64,000 nucleotides of DNA from BOG-1112 sp964611335 (GCA_964611335.1 CAZSXR010000003.1:186001-250000); one strand, 5' to 3'. Positions 1-9,980 are shown, counted from the first letter of the stretch. Notes: generated by a model not told the origin, from the letters alone. Program-made: numbers and translations.

Positions 1-41
1 CTTTTGAAAAGGGGGATGATTTCGGCCTAGATTTCTAAAAT

Positions 42-1676
42 CTAACAGGTGAAATCCTGTCCGATCATTGACAATTGTGCCTGTCCCTGCCAGTTCTGTT
101 TTGAAGCACTGATCAAAAACTTTGCTTCCCTCACACCCTTCAAAACACTATGCACTTCGTTGAAGAACATAATCTTCTGTTCTTGTCTTCCCCTCGACTC
201 GAGAAAGACAGCTGTGTGTTTGGGTTTTCCCGTTTCTTTATCATTGTAAAACTTTACATCTGCAATCTTCGCAGAGACTTGAAATATAGGCTCTTCAAAG
301 CCATGACCGAAAGGTCTAAGAGGGCTGAGATGGTCCATAAGTTCTACCTCGGCAAGTTGCAGAGGTAGAACACAGTCGTAGTGTATGCAGCTTTCCCAGA
401 CATTCGGTTTTTCTTCTCGAAACTGTCTTGCAAAGATATTTAACTGCTTGCGCAGTATATCTTCCTTCTCTCCTGCAAAAGAAAAACCACCGGCAGCGCG
501 ATGTCCACCGAACTTCATGAAGTGTTCTTTTGCAAAAGTCATCGCATTTGTAACATCGAAGACAGGAAGCGAGCGTGCGGAGCCCTTGCACACTTCGTTT
601 CTGTTGAAAAGCCAGGTGGGTTTCCAAAAAGTCTCTGCAATTTTACTTGCAGCAATGCCCACTACACCTTGATGCCAGTCTCCACCTAAAAATAAAATAG
701 GGTCGTCTTGAAATTCCATTGCAAGGGCTTTGGCTTCTTCCACAATCTGTGCTTGCAATTTTTTTCGTCGCTCATTGCATACATGCATGTAGCGTATAAG
801 AGGATCTGCATTTTGACCGATGAAAGCTTCAATCACTTTGTCCGCATGATCCAATCTTCCCACAGCATTGATGCGAGGTCCTAAGCGAAAACCTACGTCG
901 CGTTCATCAAAACTTTCGTTATCGACAGAACAGGCTTTCAAAAGATTGCGCAAAACAGGACGCTGACTTTTCCATAAAGCTTGGACACCATATTGTACAA
1001 GTTTATGATTCACATTGTTCAAAGGAACCACATCGCAAATGGTTGCCATTCCTGTGAGTGCTAAAATATCGGTCCATACCGATTCTGGTGGATTAAAAAC
1101 TTTTCCAAGTTTGCGCAATAAGACGAAGGTAATTCCACATCCACACAATTCCTGATAACGTTCTTCAGGATGAAGCTTGGGATTCAAAATCACACAGTCC
1201 GGCATGCGCTCTGCTTGAATTTTATGATGATCTGTGCAGATAAATTCTACACCGTGATCTTTGCACCAACGTGCTTCTTCGTTAGCAGTGATCCCCGTAT
1301 CCATCGTGATGATCAATTCTGCTTTTTCAACTTTCACCAAATGTTGAACAGCATGAATGTTAACACCATAACCCTCTTTGAATCTATCAGGTATATAGTG
1401 AATATAATTGGTATAACCGATGCTTTGAAGAAACCAGATCCAACTGACGCAACTCATCGTTCCATCAACGTCATAGTCTGCATACAAAGCTATACGTTTC
1501 TTTTTTTGTAGGGCCTCACAAATCACACGAAAGGCATCTTCAAGACCATAATCACCGTATTCAAGTTTGTCGAGCGAAGTAAAATTTCTATTTTGAAAAA
1601 GAACTCTGCTTAACGAAGCATAGTCTTTGGGCGCGTGCTCCGAACGTGGAAGCCAGTGTTTATATTTATTTCCCAT
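42..1676 (-). CDS. recJ: Single-stranded-DNA-specific exonuclease RecJ
   Basis: 544-residue RecJ, a 5'-3' exonuclease on single-stranded DNA used in recombination and repair. The DHH-family metal sites are visible: a DYDVDG motif at about residues 67-72, MDTG at 125-128 and TDHH at 148-151. The DHHA1-type GGHRAAGG motif lies in the C-terminal half and an OB-like region follows. Length is close to the E. coli enzyme (577 aa). It begins 7 bp after the xseB stop, so it is the last gene of an xseA-xseB-recJ operon that groups nucleases acting on ssDNA. The ATG at 1676 has only a weak upstream Shine-Dalgarno, as expected for a translationally coupled gene. Identification is secure from the motifs. 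Confidence 0.96.
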   Translation of the reverse strand: MGNKYKHWLPRSEHAPKDYASLSRVLFQNRNFTSLDKLEYGDYGLEDAFRVICEALQKKKRIALYADYDVDGTMSCVSWIWFLQSIGYTNYIHYIPDRFKEGYGVNIHAVQHLVKVEKAELIITMDTGITANEEARWCKDHGVEFICTDHHKIQAERMPDCVILNPKLHPEERYQELCGCGITFVLLRKLGKVFNPPESVWTDILALTGMATICDVVPLNNVNHKLVQYGVQALWKSQRPVLRNLLKACSVDNESFDERDVGFRLGPRINAVGRLDHADKVIEAFIGQNADPLIRYMHVCNERRKKLQAQIVEEAKALAMEFQDDPILFLGGDWHQGVVGIAASKIAETFWKPTWLFNRNEVCKGSARSLPVFDVTNAMTFAKEHFMKFGGHRAAGGFSFAGEKEDILRKQLNIFARQFREEKPNVWESCIHYDCVLPLQLAEVELMDHLSPLRPFGHGFEEPIFQVSAKIADVKFYNDKETGKPKHTAVFLESRGRQEQKIMFFNEVHSVLKGVREAKFLISASKQNWQGQAQLSMIGQDFTC

Positions 1677-1683
1677 ACTTTGC

Positions 1684-1896
1684 TCAGGAGTTCTGTTCTG
1701 AATGGTCTGCGTGCAGCTTTTCTATTTTGCCTTTGACTTCTTCCAAACGTGATCGCATCGTTTTGATAAGGCTGTAACCTTTCTCAACTTTAGCAACCAT
1801 GTCGTCGAGATCTAATTTCCCAGAAGAGATATCCTGAACAAGTGTTTCTACTTCCACTAAAAGTGCTTGGTATGTCTTTGATTCTTTTTCAACCAT
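1684..1896 (-). CDS. xseB: Exodeoxyribonuclease VII small subunit
   Basis: 70-residue acidic helical protein matching XseB in size and in its pattern (a YQALLVEVETLVQDISSG-like first helix, then a second helix with SLIKTMRSRLEEVK). XseB subunits form coiled-coil arms bound to XseA in the ExoVII complex, which degrades single-stranded DNA to oligonucleotides. The gene overlaps the 3' end of xseA by 8 bp, implying translational coupling, and recJ follows after 7 bp. Confidence 0.93.
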   Translation of the reverse strand: MVEKESKTYQALLVEVETLVQDISSGKLDLDDMVAKVEKGYSLIKTMRSRLEEVKGKIEKLHADHSEQNS

Positions 1897-3478
1897 GATC
1901 TATGTTTTCCTTCTTTGTCATCTCTTTAACTTCAAGTTCTACAATCCCATCCAGAAGTCGAGTGGATACAAGACTTCCTTTTTTAAGATCGTCAATACTT
2001 TGTATGAGTTTCGATCCTTGCCAGAGTTGAGTCCAACCTCTTTTCAACCATGGACGAGGGTCGTGGTTTTTAAAAGTCTGTTCTAGTTTCTGAGTGTGCA
2101 TGCTGAGATGTTCAAGGTGAAGTTTTGCTTCCCAATGCAGTTTTGTGAAAAGATCGGAAGCAAGGCGTTCACATTGATTCAAAATACTGCGACTATGTGT
2201 ATCGAACGCATGCGTGCTGTTGAGCAAAGCTTCGTGCTTGCGTACAAGTGTACTGTTTGCCGCAGATTGCAAACGTTCTTTTAGATAGTTCTGTCTTTCA
2301 AAAAGCGTTTTGTAAGCTTGGTCTATTCTTTGTTCGAGAATGTTTACACAGCTTTCAATACGTTGATTTGTTCTTTCAAAACACGATAAGACAAATTCTG
2401 CAGCAGCAGTGGGGGTTTTCTCTCTTTGAAAGCAAATATCTTCTGCAACACAGCGATCATCGTGGTGACCAATCGCAGCGACTACGGGAATAGGACAATT
2501 CACAATCGCATAGGCAATTTCAGGTGTATCAAACCAACGTAAGTCCGCTGCGCTTCCTCCTCCTCGTGTGAGTACAATCAGATCGCAGTCTTCAGCAATC
2601 AATCGTTTCAAAGCAAAGCACACTTCACCAGGTGAAGATTCACCCTGCATGGATGCTGTGCAGAATAAAATGTCTCCACAGAAAGCCCCCTGTTTGAGCT
2701 GATCTAAAAAATCGCTAGCTGCACGTGAGTTTTCTGCACTGATAAGGCCTATTTTAAAGGGAAAGGCACTGAGTGGACGCTGTTTGTTCGCAAGATCCAA
2801 ACCCTTGCTTCGCAGCTCTTTAAGCAACTGTTCGCGAGCAAGTGCGAGGGCTCCCTGTGTGTACTGTGGATCTATATCCATAACTAGAAGGGAAACATTC
2901 GCTCGGCCCTTGTAAAATTGAACCTGACAGAGAATGCGTAAAATCAAACCGTCTTGAAGAAGGTCTTTAATTTTTTCACTTGTGAACTTTTTCTCAAGAC
3001 GACGGAAAGCTTCAGACCAGATCACAGCAGAAATGGAAAGGGTGCTTCCTGCTACTTCAGAATTTGCCTGTTCTGCAAGGTTGAAAAAAATTCCACGACC
3101 AGAACGTATATTTAAATTTTGAACTTCCCCAATGATCCACAGAGGCGTGGAGAAATTGCGTGCAATGGTTGCACCTACAAGATCGAGAAGTTCCGAAACA
3201 CGATAACCGTTTTGATCTGGGGCATGAGCAGGAGTTTCATTCGCAGCTTCTTGTTCGGAACTTACAAGTTCGGGAGCACTCTCTTCGGAAGGCATAAGCC
3301 CTCCACCGTGTTCACGGCAGAACTTATCGATGTCTTGTAATGTTGCTTCTGAGTACGGCAGACGCCAAGCTTTGGTCGCTCCAACGAAATATGCACCCAT
3401 GCTTTTAAACGTATTGCGATGAGGATAGGTTTGCCCCATAACTGTGATAAATTTGCTATTGTACTGGTAGTAAATCAA
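1889..3478 (-). CDS. xseA: Exodeoxyribonuclease VII large subunit with extra N-terminal module
   Basis: 529-residue catalytic subunit of ExoVII. From about residue 90 it is normal XseA: an OB-fold (VSELLDLVGATIARNF...WIIGEVQNL), then the catalytic core with LTRGGGSAADLRWF and AIGHHDDRCVAED, then a long helical C-terminus. The first ~60 residues are not part of standard XseA. They contain a short basic module (GQTYPHRNTFKSMGAYF, then KAWRLP) that resembles DUF5710/HARP-like modules, joined by an acidic linker (about residues 62-88). I chose the TTG at 3478, preceded by AGG at good spacing, because it keeps the module whole; an ATG at 3439 would cut its first strand. The gene is divergent from the dynamin-like gene. 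Confidence 0.92.
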   Translation of the reverse strand: MIYYQYNSKFITVMGQTYPHRNTFKSMGAYFVGATKAWRLPYSEATLQDIDKFCREHGGGLMPSEESAPELVSSEQEAANETPAHAPDQNGYRVSELLDLVGATIARNFSTPLWIIGEVQNLNIRSGRGIFFNLAEQANSEVAGSTLSISAVIWSEAFRRLEKKFTSEKIKDLLQDGLILRILCQVQFYKGRANVSLLVMDIDPQYTQGALALAREQLLKELRSKGLDLANKQRPLSAFPFKIGLISAENSRAASDFLDQLKQGAFCGDILFCTASMQGESSPGEVCFALKRLIAEDCDLIVLTRGGGSAADLRWFDTPEIAYAIVNCPIPVVAAIGHHDDRCVAEDICFQREKTPTAAAEFVLSCFERTNQRIESCVNILEQRIDQAYKTLFERQNYLKERLQSAANSTLVRKHEALLNSTHAFDTHSRSILNQCERLASDLFTKLHWEAKLHLEHLSMHTQKLEQTFKNHDPRPWLKRGWTQLWQGSKLIQSIDDLKKGSLVSTRLLDGIVELEVKEMTKKENIDHG

Positions 3479-3514
3479 AGCGGACCTATGGACAGTAGGA
3501 ATAAGGTAATAAGC

Positions 3515-4993
3515 ATGTTCAAAAAAAATCAGCCCAGTGAGGAACCAGAAATCTTTATCGACAGAACAGATCTTATCGATAAAGACGACTACATCGACTC
3601 ATTGCGCCGCGAGTTATTGTATCTCATCGAAAAAAAATTGACACCTCTTGCTTTGAAGTATCAGTACACATCGATTCCGCTCGAATCGCGAGTGAAATGG
3701 AAACCAATGATTCTGGTTTTAGGCAATTACTCCTCGGGTAAATCCACACTCATCAATGAATTTATCGGCTGCAAAGTCCAAATGACAGGTCAAGCACCCA
3801 CCGATGATTGTTTCACAGTCCTAACATGTGATGAAAGCGAAGGCACCCTCTCCGATGATCCCGAAGGTGCGGTTTATGAAGAGCGAGATGGCAATGTTTT
3901 AATAAACGACGAGCAATACCCCTTTGAAATCTTGCGCAAGCATGGAGACAAATTCGCAGCACACTTTCAATTGAAAAAAGTTAAGAGCCGCGTACTGCGC
4001 AATCTTGTCATTGTAGACACACCTGGAATGTTGGATTCTGTTAGCGATAAAGATCGCCAATATGATTACCAGGGTGTCATAGGCGACTTGGCAATGGTAA
4101 GTGATCTGGTTCTTGTTCTTTTCGATCCACACAAAGCTGGAACCATCAAGGAATCTCATTTCAGCATTCGTAAAACGCTTCCTGAAAAAACGTTTGAGGA
4201 CCGTGTTGTTTTTGTATTGAATCGCGTGGATGAATGTTCGAACCTCGAAGATTTATTGCGCGTCTATGGAACCCTGTGCTGGAATCTTTCCGCAATGACG
4301 GGGAGAAAAGACATGCCTCGCATCATGCTAAGTTACTCTCCTTCGCTTTCACAAGCTTCGTGGAATGAAATGGAACTCCGTTTGGATCATGGAACAAGTG
4401 GTAAAGAATATTTAAACCTTCTTGAAAACCAGCGTCAGGAACTCACTCAACTGATGCTCGATGCTCCGCGTTATCGCCTTGATCATCTTGCGAGCTTTGT
4501 TGAGTTTCATAGTCGACGCATGAGTACTTTTCTGGAAGAACTTATACAATACAGAACACGTCTTCGTTCTTATTTCACACAATGGATTATGCTGGGAGTT
4601 CTAGGTAGCCTCATGCTTGCAGGACTAGGATCTCTTTATGTGTATTGGGGAAAGCCTTGGGGTGAAACAACGTTACGGACCTTAGCTTTCGTAGGCGTTT
4701 TGGCAGGGCTTTGTATCTATGCAAGTTTTCACCTTCTGCTTTTGAGAGCTTTGCTTTCGAGGAAGCGTTCACGTCTTCTAGAGGAACTGCAAACTACGAA
4801 GAAAGAAAGTGTGGATCAGCAAGATATTTGGCAGCATATCAAACCCAAATTGATTCAATATCTGCAATCGGGTTGGAAGCAGGCAGGTTCGCTCTCCGCT
4901 TTACGCAAAGAATTGGAAACGGTGGAAGCAGTCCATAGCAAAGGTGCAAAAGGAATTCGCAGTGCTATACACCGTATCAGCGAGCGTTTTTGA
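3515..4993 (+). CDS. Dynamin-like membrane GTPase
   Basis: 492-residue large GTPase of the bacterial dynamin/EHD-like type. Visible are the G1 P-loop GNYSSGKS (residues 70-77), a G2 threonine region (TGQAPTDDCFTVLT), G3 VDTPGM and G4 NRVD. Two hydrophobic segments near the C-terminus (about 4585-4650 and 4678-4755) probably insert in the inner membrane, with a basic hinge between. Family members remodel or protect membranes; the specific role here is unknown. An upstream ATG at 3488 is possible, but the ATG at 3515 has the better Shine-Dalgarno (AAGG with 8-base spacing) and leaves room for a divergent promoter with xseA. Confidence 0.86.
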   Translation: MFKKNQPSEEPEIFIDRTDLIDKDDYIDSLRRELLYLIEKKLTPLALKYQYTSIPLESRVKWKPMILVLGNYSSGKSTLINEFIGCKVQMTGQAPTDDCFTVLTCDESEGTLSDDPEGAVYEERDGNVLINDEQYPFEILRKHGDKFAAHFQLKKVKSRVLRNLVIVDTPGMLDSVSDKDRQYDYQGVIGDLAMVSDLVLVLFDPHKAGTIKESHFSIRKTLPEKTFEDRVVFVLNRVDECSNLEDLLRVYGTLCWNLSAMTGRKDMPRIMLSYSPSLSQASWNEMELRLDHGTSGKEYLNLLENQRQELTQLMLDAPRYRLDHLASFVEFHSRRMSTFLEELIQYRTRLRSYFTQWIMLGVLGSLMLAGLGSLYVYWGKPWGETTLRTLAFVGVLAGLCIYASFHLLLLRALLSRKRSRLLEELQTTKKESVDQQDIWQHIKPKLIQYLQSGWKQAGSLSALRKELETVEAVHSKGAKGIRSAIHRISERF

Positions 4994-5083
4994 AAAACTT
5001 GCCCTGTCAAAAAAGAAGTGCTAACCTTTTTGTCGATAGCATTTATTTAAAATCAATCCAATCTCATTGGGAGGCAAGAACCA

Positions 5084-6025
5084 GTGATCACAGTACGAAA
5101 TCTCACACGGAAGTATGGTAGCTTCACAGCAGTGAACTCCATATCCTTCGAAATCCCCAAAGGGCAAATTGTTGGGCTTCTAGGCCATAATGGCGCAGGT
5201 AAGACGACAACTTTAAAAATGTTGACGGGCTACCTTGAACCCACATCAGGTGAAGTCAGCATAGATGGGATTGACATCGCATCCGATCCACTTGCAGTGC
5301 AAAAGAAGATTGGATATTTGTCCGAGCAATCCCCTCTATATCCTGACATGACGGTGTGGCAATACCTTTATTATGTCGCAGAAATGAGGGGTATTCCTGA
5401 AGGAGACATTCCTCACGCTGTTCGAGATGCTATACTTGACACAGATCTTGTTCCCAAGGCGCAAGAGTTGATCACAACACTATCTCGTGGTTACCAACAG
5501 CGTGTCGGTGTTGCGCAGGCTATCATTCACAAGCCTGATATTCTCGTACTTGACGAGCCTACAAATGGACTCGATCCGACTCAGATTATGGCGATGCGTC
5601 AGCTGATTAAAAACCTTAGCAAAAAAGCGACGGTTATTTTATCAACACACATTTTGCAAGAAGTCGAAGCGATTTGTGATCGTGTGATTATCATTCTCAA
5701 TGGTCGAAAAGCTGTCGATGACAAACTGACAAACCTACAAAAGAACAACACCATACTCCTCACTTTGAAGGAATCTTATGCGCAAGTGAAAAATGCTCTT
5801 GCTGATGTGCAAGGTATTCAAGCTTTGGAAGCGCTTTCTACGCAGTCAAGTTTCAGTGAGTATGCGATTAAGTTCGAAGGTCCTATAGAGAACGTAGCAC
5901 CTGCTATTGCAAAAAAAATAATAGGTCAAGGATGGGATCTCTACCGTCTTCAAGCAGAAAGTCGAGATCTCGAAACGATCTTCAATGAGATCAATCGCGG
6001 AGCCAAAGGAGTGAACAATGTCTAG
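5084..6025 (+). CDS. ABC transporter ATP-binding protein (GldA-like)
   Basis: 313-residue ABC ATPase. It has Walker A GHNGAGKTT, a signature-region LSRGYQQRV, Walker B ILVLDEP and a switch histidine (STHILQE). The C-terminal ~80 residues form the small extra domain typical of ABC-2/GldA-type ATPases. The start is GTG at 5084 behind a strong GGGAGG. It overlaps the next gene by 8 bp. With the permease/GldG fusion and the DUF4340 protein downstream it forms the conserved ABC-GldF-GldG-DUF4340 unit found in many phyla. In Flavobacterium gldAFG is linked to gliding; elsewhere the substrate is not known, so no transport substrate is assigned. Confidence 0.93.
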   Translation: MITVRNLTRKYGSFTAVNSISFEIPKGQIVGLLGHNGAGKTTTLKMLTGYLEPTSGEVSIDGIDIASDPLAVQKKIGYLSEQSPLYPDMTVWQYLYYVAEMRGIPEGDIPHAVRDAILDTDLVPKAQELITTLSRGYQQRVGVAQAIIHKPDILVLDEPTNGLDPTQIMAMRQLIKNLSKKATVILSTHILQEVEAICDRVIIILNGRKAVDDKLTNLQKNNTILLTLKESYAQVKNALADVQGIQALEALSTQSSFSEYAIKFEGPIENVAPAIAKKIIGQGWDLYRLQAESRDLETIFNEINRGAKGVNNV

Positions 6026-8906
6026 AATCTTCACGGTCGCACGTAAAGAATTGTGGACGTATTTTTCGTCCCCTACAGCGTATATATTTTTGGGTAGCTA
6101 CTTACTCATCACCATGTTTACTTTTTTCTGGGTTGAAAAATTCTTTTCCAGAAACATAGCAGACCTACGTCCCCTTTTCGACTGGATGCCCCTTCTTCTT
6201 GTCTTTCTTATCTCCACACTGACTATGAAAATGTGGAGTGAAGAACGCAGAATGGGAACCATCGAATTCCTTCTTACACTTCCGGTTAAAACTTACGATC
6301 TCGTTCTCGGTAAATTTTTTGCATGTCTTGCTATGGTCGGGACATCTTTGCTCCTGACTTTCGGTCTTGCTCTGAGTGTAGGTTTACTGGGTAAAGTCGA
6401 TTGGGGTCCTGTTTTCGGTGCATATTTTGCCTCATTACTTTTAGCAGCTGCTTACATTGCTATCGGTCTTTTTATCAGTTCTAGAACTCAAAGTCAGATT
6501 GTCAGCCTTATACTTACAGCTCTGATCTGTTCAGTTCTTTACATGATCGGTTCCAGTACGCTTGCAAATTTCTTCGGAAACAAAATGAGTGAGGTTCTTA
6601 AACTTCTCGGAACAGGTTCTCGCTTTGATTCCATCAGCCGTGGTGTGATCGATTTCCGTGATGTTTACTACTATCTCAGCATTGCAATCGTATTTCTCGT
6701 TGCAAATACCTTTTCATTACAAACTTTAAAATGGTCGACGGAAGTTCGCAAACAACAACACATCATTGCAAAAACCTTTGTTGCACTTCTCATACTCAAC
6801 GTACTTGGTGCAAATTTCTGGTTACAGAAAGTGAATGGTTTCCGCACAGATCTCACGGCGAGCAAACTCTACTCCATTTCCCCTGCAACTTATGAAGTGG
6901 TTTCTCAACTCGACGAACCCCTTCTGATCCGTGGTTATTTCAGTGCACGTACGCACCCTCTATTAGCACCTTTGGTTCCGACAATTCGCGACTTTCTTAA
7001 AGAATATCAAATGGTTGCGAAAGGTAAGGTCCGTACAGAATTCGTAGATCCTCGTGAGAACGAAGAGTTGGAAGCGGAAGCGAGCCGCAAATACAACATT
7101 GAGCCTGCGCCTTTCCAAATTGAAGATCGTTCTTCTGTCTCCATGGTGAATTCGTATTTCAACATTGTGGTGCAGTATGGAGATCAGTTTGAAGTACTTG
7201 GTTTCGATGATCTTATCGAAGTGAAGTATGATGGAATGGGTCATATAGATGTTCGTCTTCGCAATTTGGAATATGACATCACGCGTGCGATTAAAAAGAC
7301 GATGCATGCTTTCAAAAACACAGATAGTTTTTTTGCAAAGTTGGATCACAAAATCAAATTTGTAGCTTATGTGTCTGAAGATAAACTTCCAAAGCAATTG
7401 AAAACATTATCTGGTGATGTTCGAAAAACTATCGAGGAGTACAAAAAATCTTCGGGAGATAAATTGGAAGTTGAGTTTTTAGATCCTTCTGCAGATGAGA
7501 AACTTGCAAAGACAATTGCAGAAAAATATGGGTTTATGCCACAAGCAATGGGGATTTTATCTACAGATACTTTTTATTTCTATCTGACTTTAGAAGATGG
7601 GGATAAGGTTTACTCTTTAGGTGTGCCTCAAGATATGAGTGTGACGGGATTCAAGCATAGTATGGATTCTGCACTCAAGCGTATGATGCCTGGCTTCCTT
7701 CGTAATTTGGGATTGTATACACCTCCTCCTGCTCATGGGTTCAATCCTATGATGGCACAAATGGGTGGTGGAGGCGGAAAACAATTCCGTGCTTTACAGA
7801 AGAAACTCGAACAAAGTTACAGCATAAAAAATGTCGATTTGGATTCAGGAACTGTGCCTTCGGACATCGATGTGCTATTGGTACTGGCACCTCATGAGTT
7901 CAAAGATAAGCAAATTTTTGCAATAGACCAATTTCTGATGAAGGGTGGAAGTGTCATACTTTCAACTTCACCCGTGGATGTAAACAGAGAAGGTCGTTCC
8001 TTTTCTGCGGAAGCGAAAGAAAGTGGTCTTGAAAAATGGCTTGCCAATTACGGTATAGATATTCCTAAAGAGCTTGTGTTGGATAAGAGCAATGTCGGAT
8101 TCCCAACAATGCGTAAACGTGTAGTTCAAGGTGTGACAGTTCGCGAACCTCATGTAGCTCCTTATCCTTTCTTTGCAGATATACGTGACAAAGGTTTGAG
8201 CAAAGATAATGCGATCACTTCAGGAATGGCCCAGCTAACCATGGCATGGCCTTCTCCTATACTTGTAGATGCAGAGAAAAACAAAGATCGTAAGGTTGTC
8301 ACTTTGGTTGAAAGTTCTGCACATTCTTGGAGAACGAGTGACACCAACATAGATCCTAATCCAGCTTACGAGTTAGGATTTCCTGAGCCAGAAGAGAAAG
8401 ATCAAAAACCTGCAAGTCTTGCTGTTTTGATCGAAGGTCATTTTGATTCTTACTTCAAAGGAAAGGCTTCACCGCTTCTCCAAAAAGAAGTAGCGGATGA
8501 CAAAGCATCTAAGTCTAAAAAAGAAGAAGCGAAGGAAGAAGATAAGATCTATTCCGTTCTTGAAAAATCACCGAACATTGCCCGTTTGGTCCTCTTTGCA
8601 TCGAATGAGTTCGTTGCAGATGATACGGTTCAAGTGATTGGTATGCTGAGTGGAACACAGTATTCGAACCCGCTGCAATTGGTTGAGAATGCTATAGATT
8701 GGTCAGTACAGGATCGAACACTTCTTGCTATTCGTAGTCGCGGGCACTTCGCTCGTACCCTATACCCACTGACAGATACACAAAAACAAGGATGGGAATT
8801 TTTCAACTACCTCTTTGCTCTTATGGGTCTTTTCACAGTGTGGGGTGCTTACAAGTATACACAACGGAAGTCGCGAAAACTTTACAAGTCTTTAAATATA
8901 GCGTGA
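6018..8906 (+). CDS. GldF-GldG fusion: ABC-2 permease joined to auxiliary extracytoplasmic domain
   Basis: 962-residue fusion. Residues 1-240 are an ABC-2 permease with about six membrane segments (start SRIFTVARKELWTYFSSPTA). After a further membrane segment at about 250-275 comes a GldG-type region beginning FRTDLTASKLYSIS, typical of ABC_transp_aux proteins. A final membrane helix lies near residues 920-942, followed by a basic tail. In Flavobacterium GldF and GldG are separate proteins; here one polypeptide carries both. A Gly-rich loop (QMGGGGG) and a Lys/Glu-rich stretch (8500-8545) are likely flexible. ATG at 6018 overlaps the ATPase gene by 8 bp, so stoichiometric expression is likely. 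Confidence 0.9.
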   Translation: MSRIFTVARKELWTYFSSPTAYIFLGSYLLITMFTFFWVEKFFSRNIADLRPLFDWMPLLLVFLISTLTMKMWSEERRMGTIEFLLTLPVKTYDLVLGKFFACLAMVGTSLLLTFGLALSVGLLGKVDWGPVFGAYFASLLLAAAYIAIGLFISSRTQSQIVSLILTALICSVLYMIGSSTLANFFGNKMSEVLKLLGTGSRFDSISRGVIDFRDVYYYLSIAIVFLVANTFSLQTLKWSTEVRKQQHIIAKTFVALLILNVLGANFWLQKVNGFRTDLTASKLYSISPATYEVVSQLDEPLLIRGYFSARTHPLLAPLVPTIRDFLKEYQMVAKGKVRTEFVDPRENEELEAEASRKYNIEPAPFQIEDRSSVSMVNSYFNIVVQYGDQFEVLGFDDLIEVKYDGMGHIDVRLRNLEYDITRAIKKTMHAFKNTDSFFAKLDHKIKFVAYVSEDKLPKQLKTLSGDVRKTIEEYKKSSGDKLEVEFLDPSADEKLAKTIAEKYGFMPQAMGILSTDTFYFYLTLEDGDKVYSLGVPQDMSVTGFKHSMDSALKRMMPGFLRNLGLYTPPPAHGFNPMMAQMGGGGGKQFRALQKKLEQSYSIKNVDLDSGTVPSDIDVLLVLAPHEFKDKQIFAIDQFLMKGGSVILSTSPVDVNREGRSFSAEAKESGLEKWLANYGIDIPKELVLDKSNVGFPTMRKRVVQGVTVREPHVAPYPFFADIRDKGLSKDNAITSGMAQLTMAWPSPILVDAEKNKDRKVVTLVESSAHSWRTSDTNIDPNPAYELGFPEPEEKDQKPASLAVLIEGHFDSYFKGKASPLLQKEVADDKASKSKKEEAKEEDKIYSVLEKSPNIARLVLFASNEFVADDTVQVIGMLSGTQYSNPLQLVENAIDWSVQDRTLLAIRSRGHFARTLYPLTDTQKQGWEFFNYLFALMGLFTVWGAYKYTQRKSRKLYKSLNIA

Positions 8907-8919
8907 CGGGAGATTGAAG

Positions 8920-9951
8920 ATGAAAAAAGGGTTGAATATACTCGTCGGAATTTTTGCATTCCAGGCGTGTTTGTATATGTTCCTGACTTACAGAGAGAGC
9001 ACAGGAGCAAGTGCAACGAAGTCGACAGAACCTTTGCTTTCTGTTGCTTATGACAATGTAGACAAAGTGCTTGTCGAAGGTTTTGATAAGACATCTGTCG
9101 AACTTGTGAAAAAAGATGGGAAGTGGATAGTTCCTGCTCTTTACAATGTTCCTGTAGGCAGTGATAAAGTCGACAACGTTTTGAAAAAGCTTATCGACTC
9201 TAAACGCTCATGGGCTTTGGGTAATACCAAAGCTGCTGCAAAGCAGTTTGAAGTGACGGATGATAAATTTGAACGAAAAATAAGCTTTTATGTGAAAGAT
9301 AAGGTTGCAACCACTTTGTATCTTGGCAATTCGCCGAGTTATAAAAAGATCTATGCTCGTGTGGATCAGGAAGATAAGACGTACAGTGTGGAGTTTAATG
9401 CAGTTGATGCCCCGACACTTGCTAAAGATTGGGCTGATCATGACCTTTACAAATTGGACAAGGCAAAAATTTCACAAATTAAGTTTCAAGACTTCACACT
9501 GGCTCGTGACGGATCTGCGTTTGTTGTGGGGGGGTTGAAAGACGATGAAATGACCAATGCCACACAAGTGGAATCCTTTTTATCAAAAATTCAAAATCCA
9601 AATTTCGAAGATGTATTTGCCGAGGGGTCTCATGACAATGCTCAGAAACTTTTGGAATACACCGTTACGAGTGAAGATAAAGTTGAACATCACTACACCT
9701 ACTTCGAGATGAAAGAGACGGCTCCTCCACCTGTGAAATCAGGGGAAGCAGAAAAAGCGACAAAGAGTGAGTTTGTAGCTTTGAAAGTTTCAGGATTGGC
9801 ATATGAATTTAAAATTCGTAAGAATCTTGTAGATGATTTGGTGAAATTCAACCGTCTGAGCTTTGTTAAAAAAAAGGAAGCAAACAAGAGTGAATCAGGA
9901 ATTGGTAAGGAAGCAGGACAGTTGAATATTCCTACAAAGAGTCCGGGGTAA
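8920..9951 (+). CDS. DUF4340-type membrane-anchored protein
   Basis: 343-residue protein with one N-terminal membrane segment (LNILVGIFAFQACLYMFLTY) and a large extracytoplasmic part resembling DUF4340, a repeat beta-rich domain (KVLVEGFDKTSVELVKKDGKW, then VPVGSDKVDNVLKKLIDSK). DUF4340 genes regularly follow GldG-type genes, and here the start is 13 bp after the fusion gene. The ATG at 8920 sits 7 bases after GGGAG; a TTG two codons earlier is less likely. Probably an accessory subunit of the same complex; exact role unknown. Confidence 0.84.
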   Translation: MKKGLNILVGIFAFQACLYMFLTYRESTGASATKSTEPLLSVAYDNVDKVLVEGFDKTSVELVKKDGKWIVPALYNVPVGSDKVDNVLKKLIDSKRSWALGNTKAAAKQFEVTDDKFERKISFYVKDKVATTLYLGNSPSYKKIYARVDQEDKTYSVEFNAVDAPTLAKDWADHDLYKLDKAKISQIKFQDFTLARDGSAFVVGGLKDDEMTNATQVESFLSKIQNPNFEDVFAEGSHDNAQKLLEYTVTSEDKVEHHYTYFEMKETAPPPVKSGEAEKATKSEFVALKVSGLAYEFKIRKNLVDDLVKFNRLSFVKKKEANKSESGIGKEAGQLNIPTKSPG

Positions 9952-9980
9952 TTGTACGGATCCTTCGGGCTTTTCGATAT

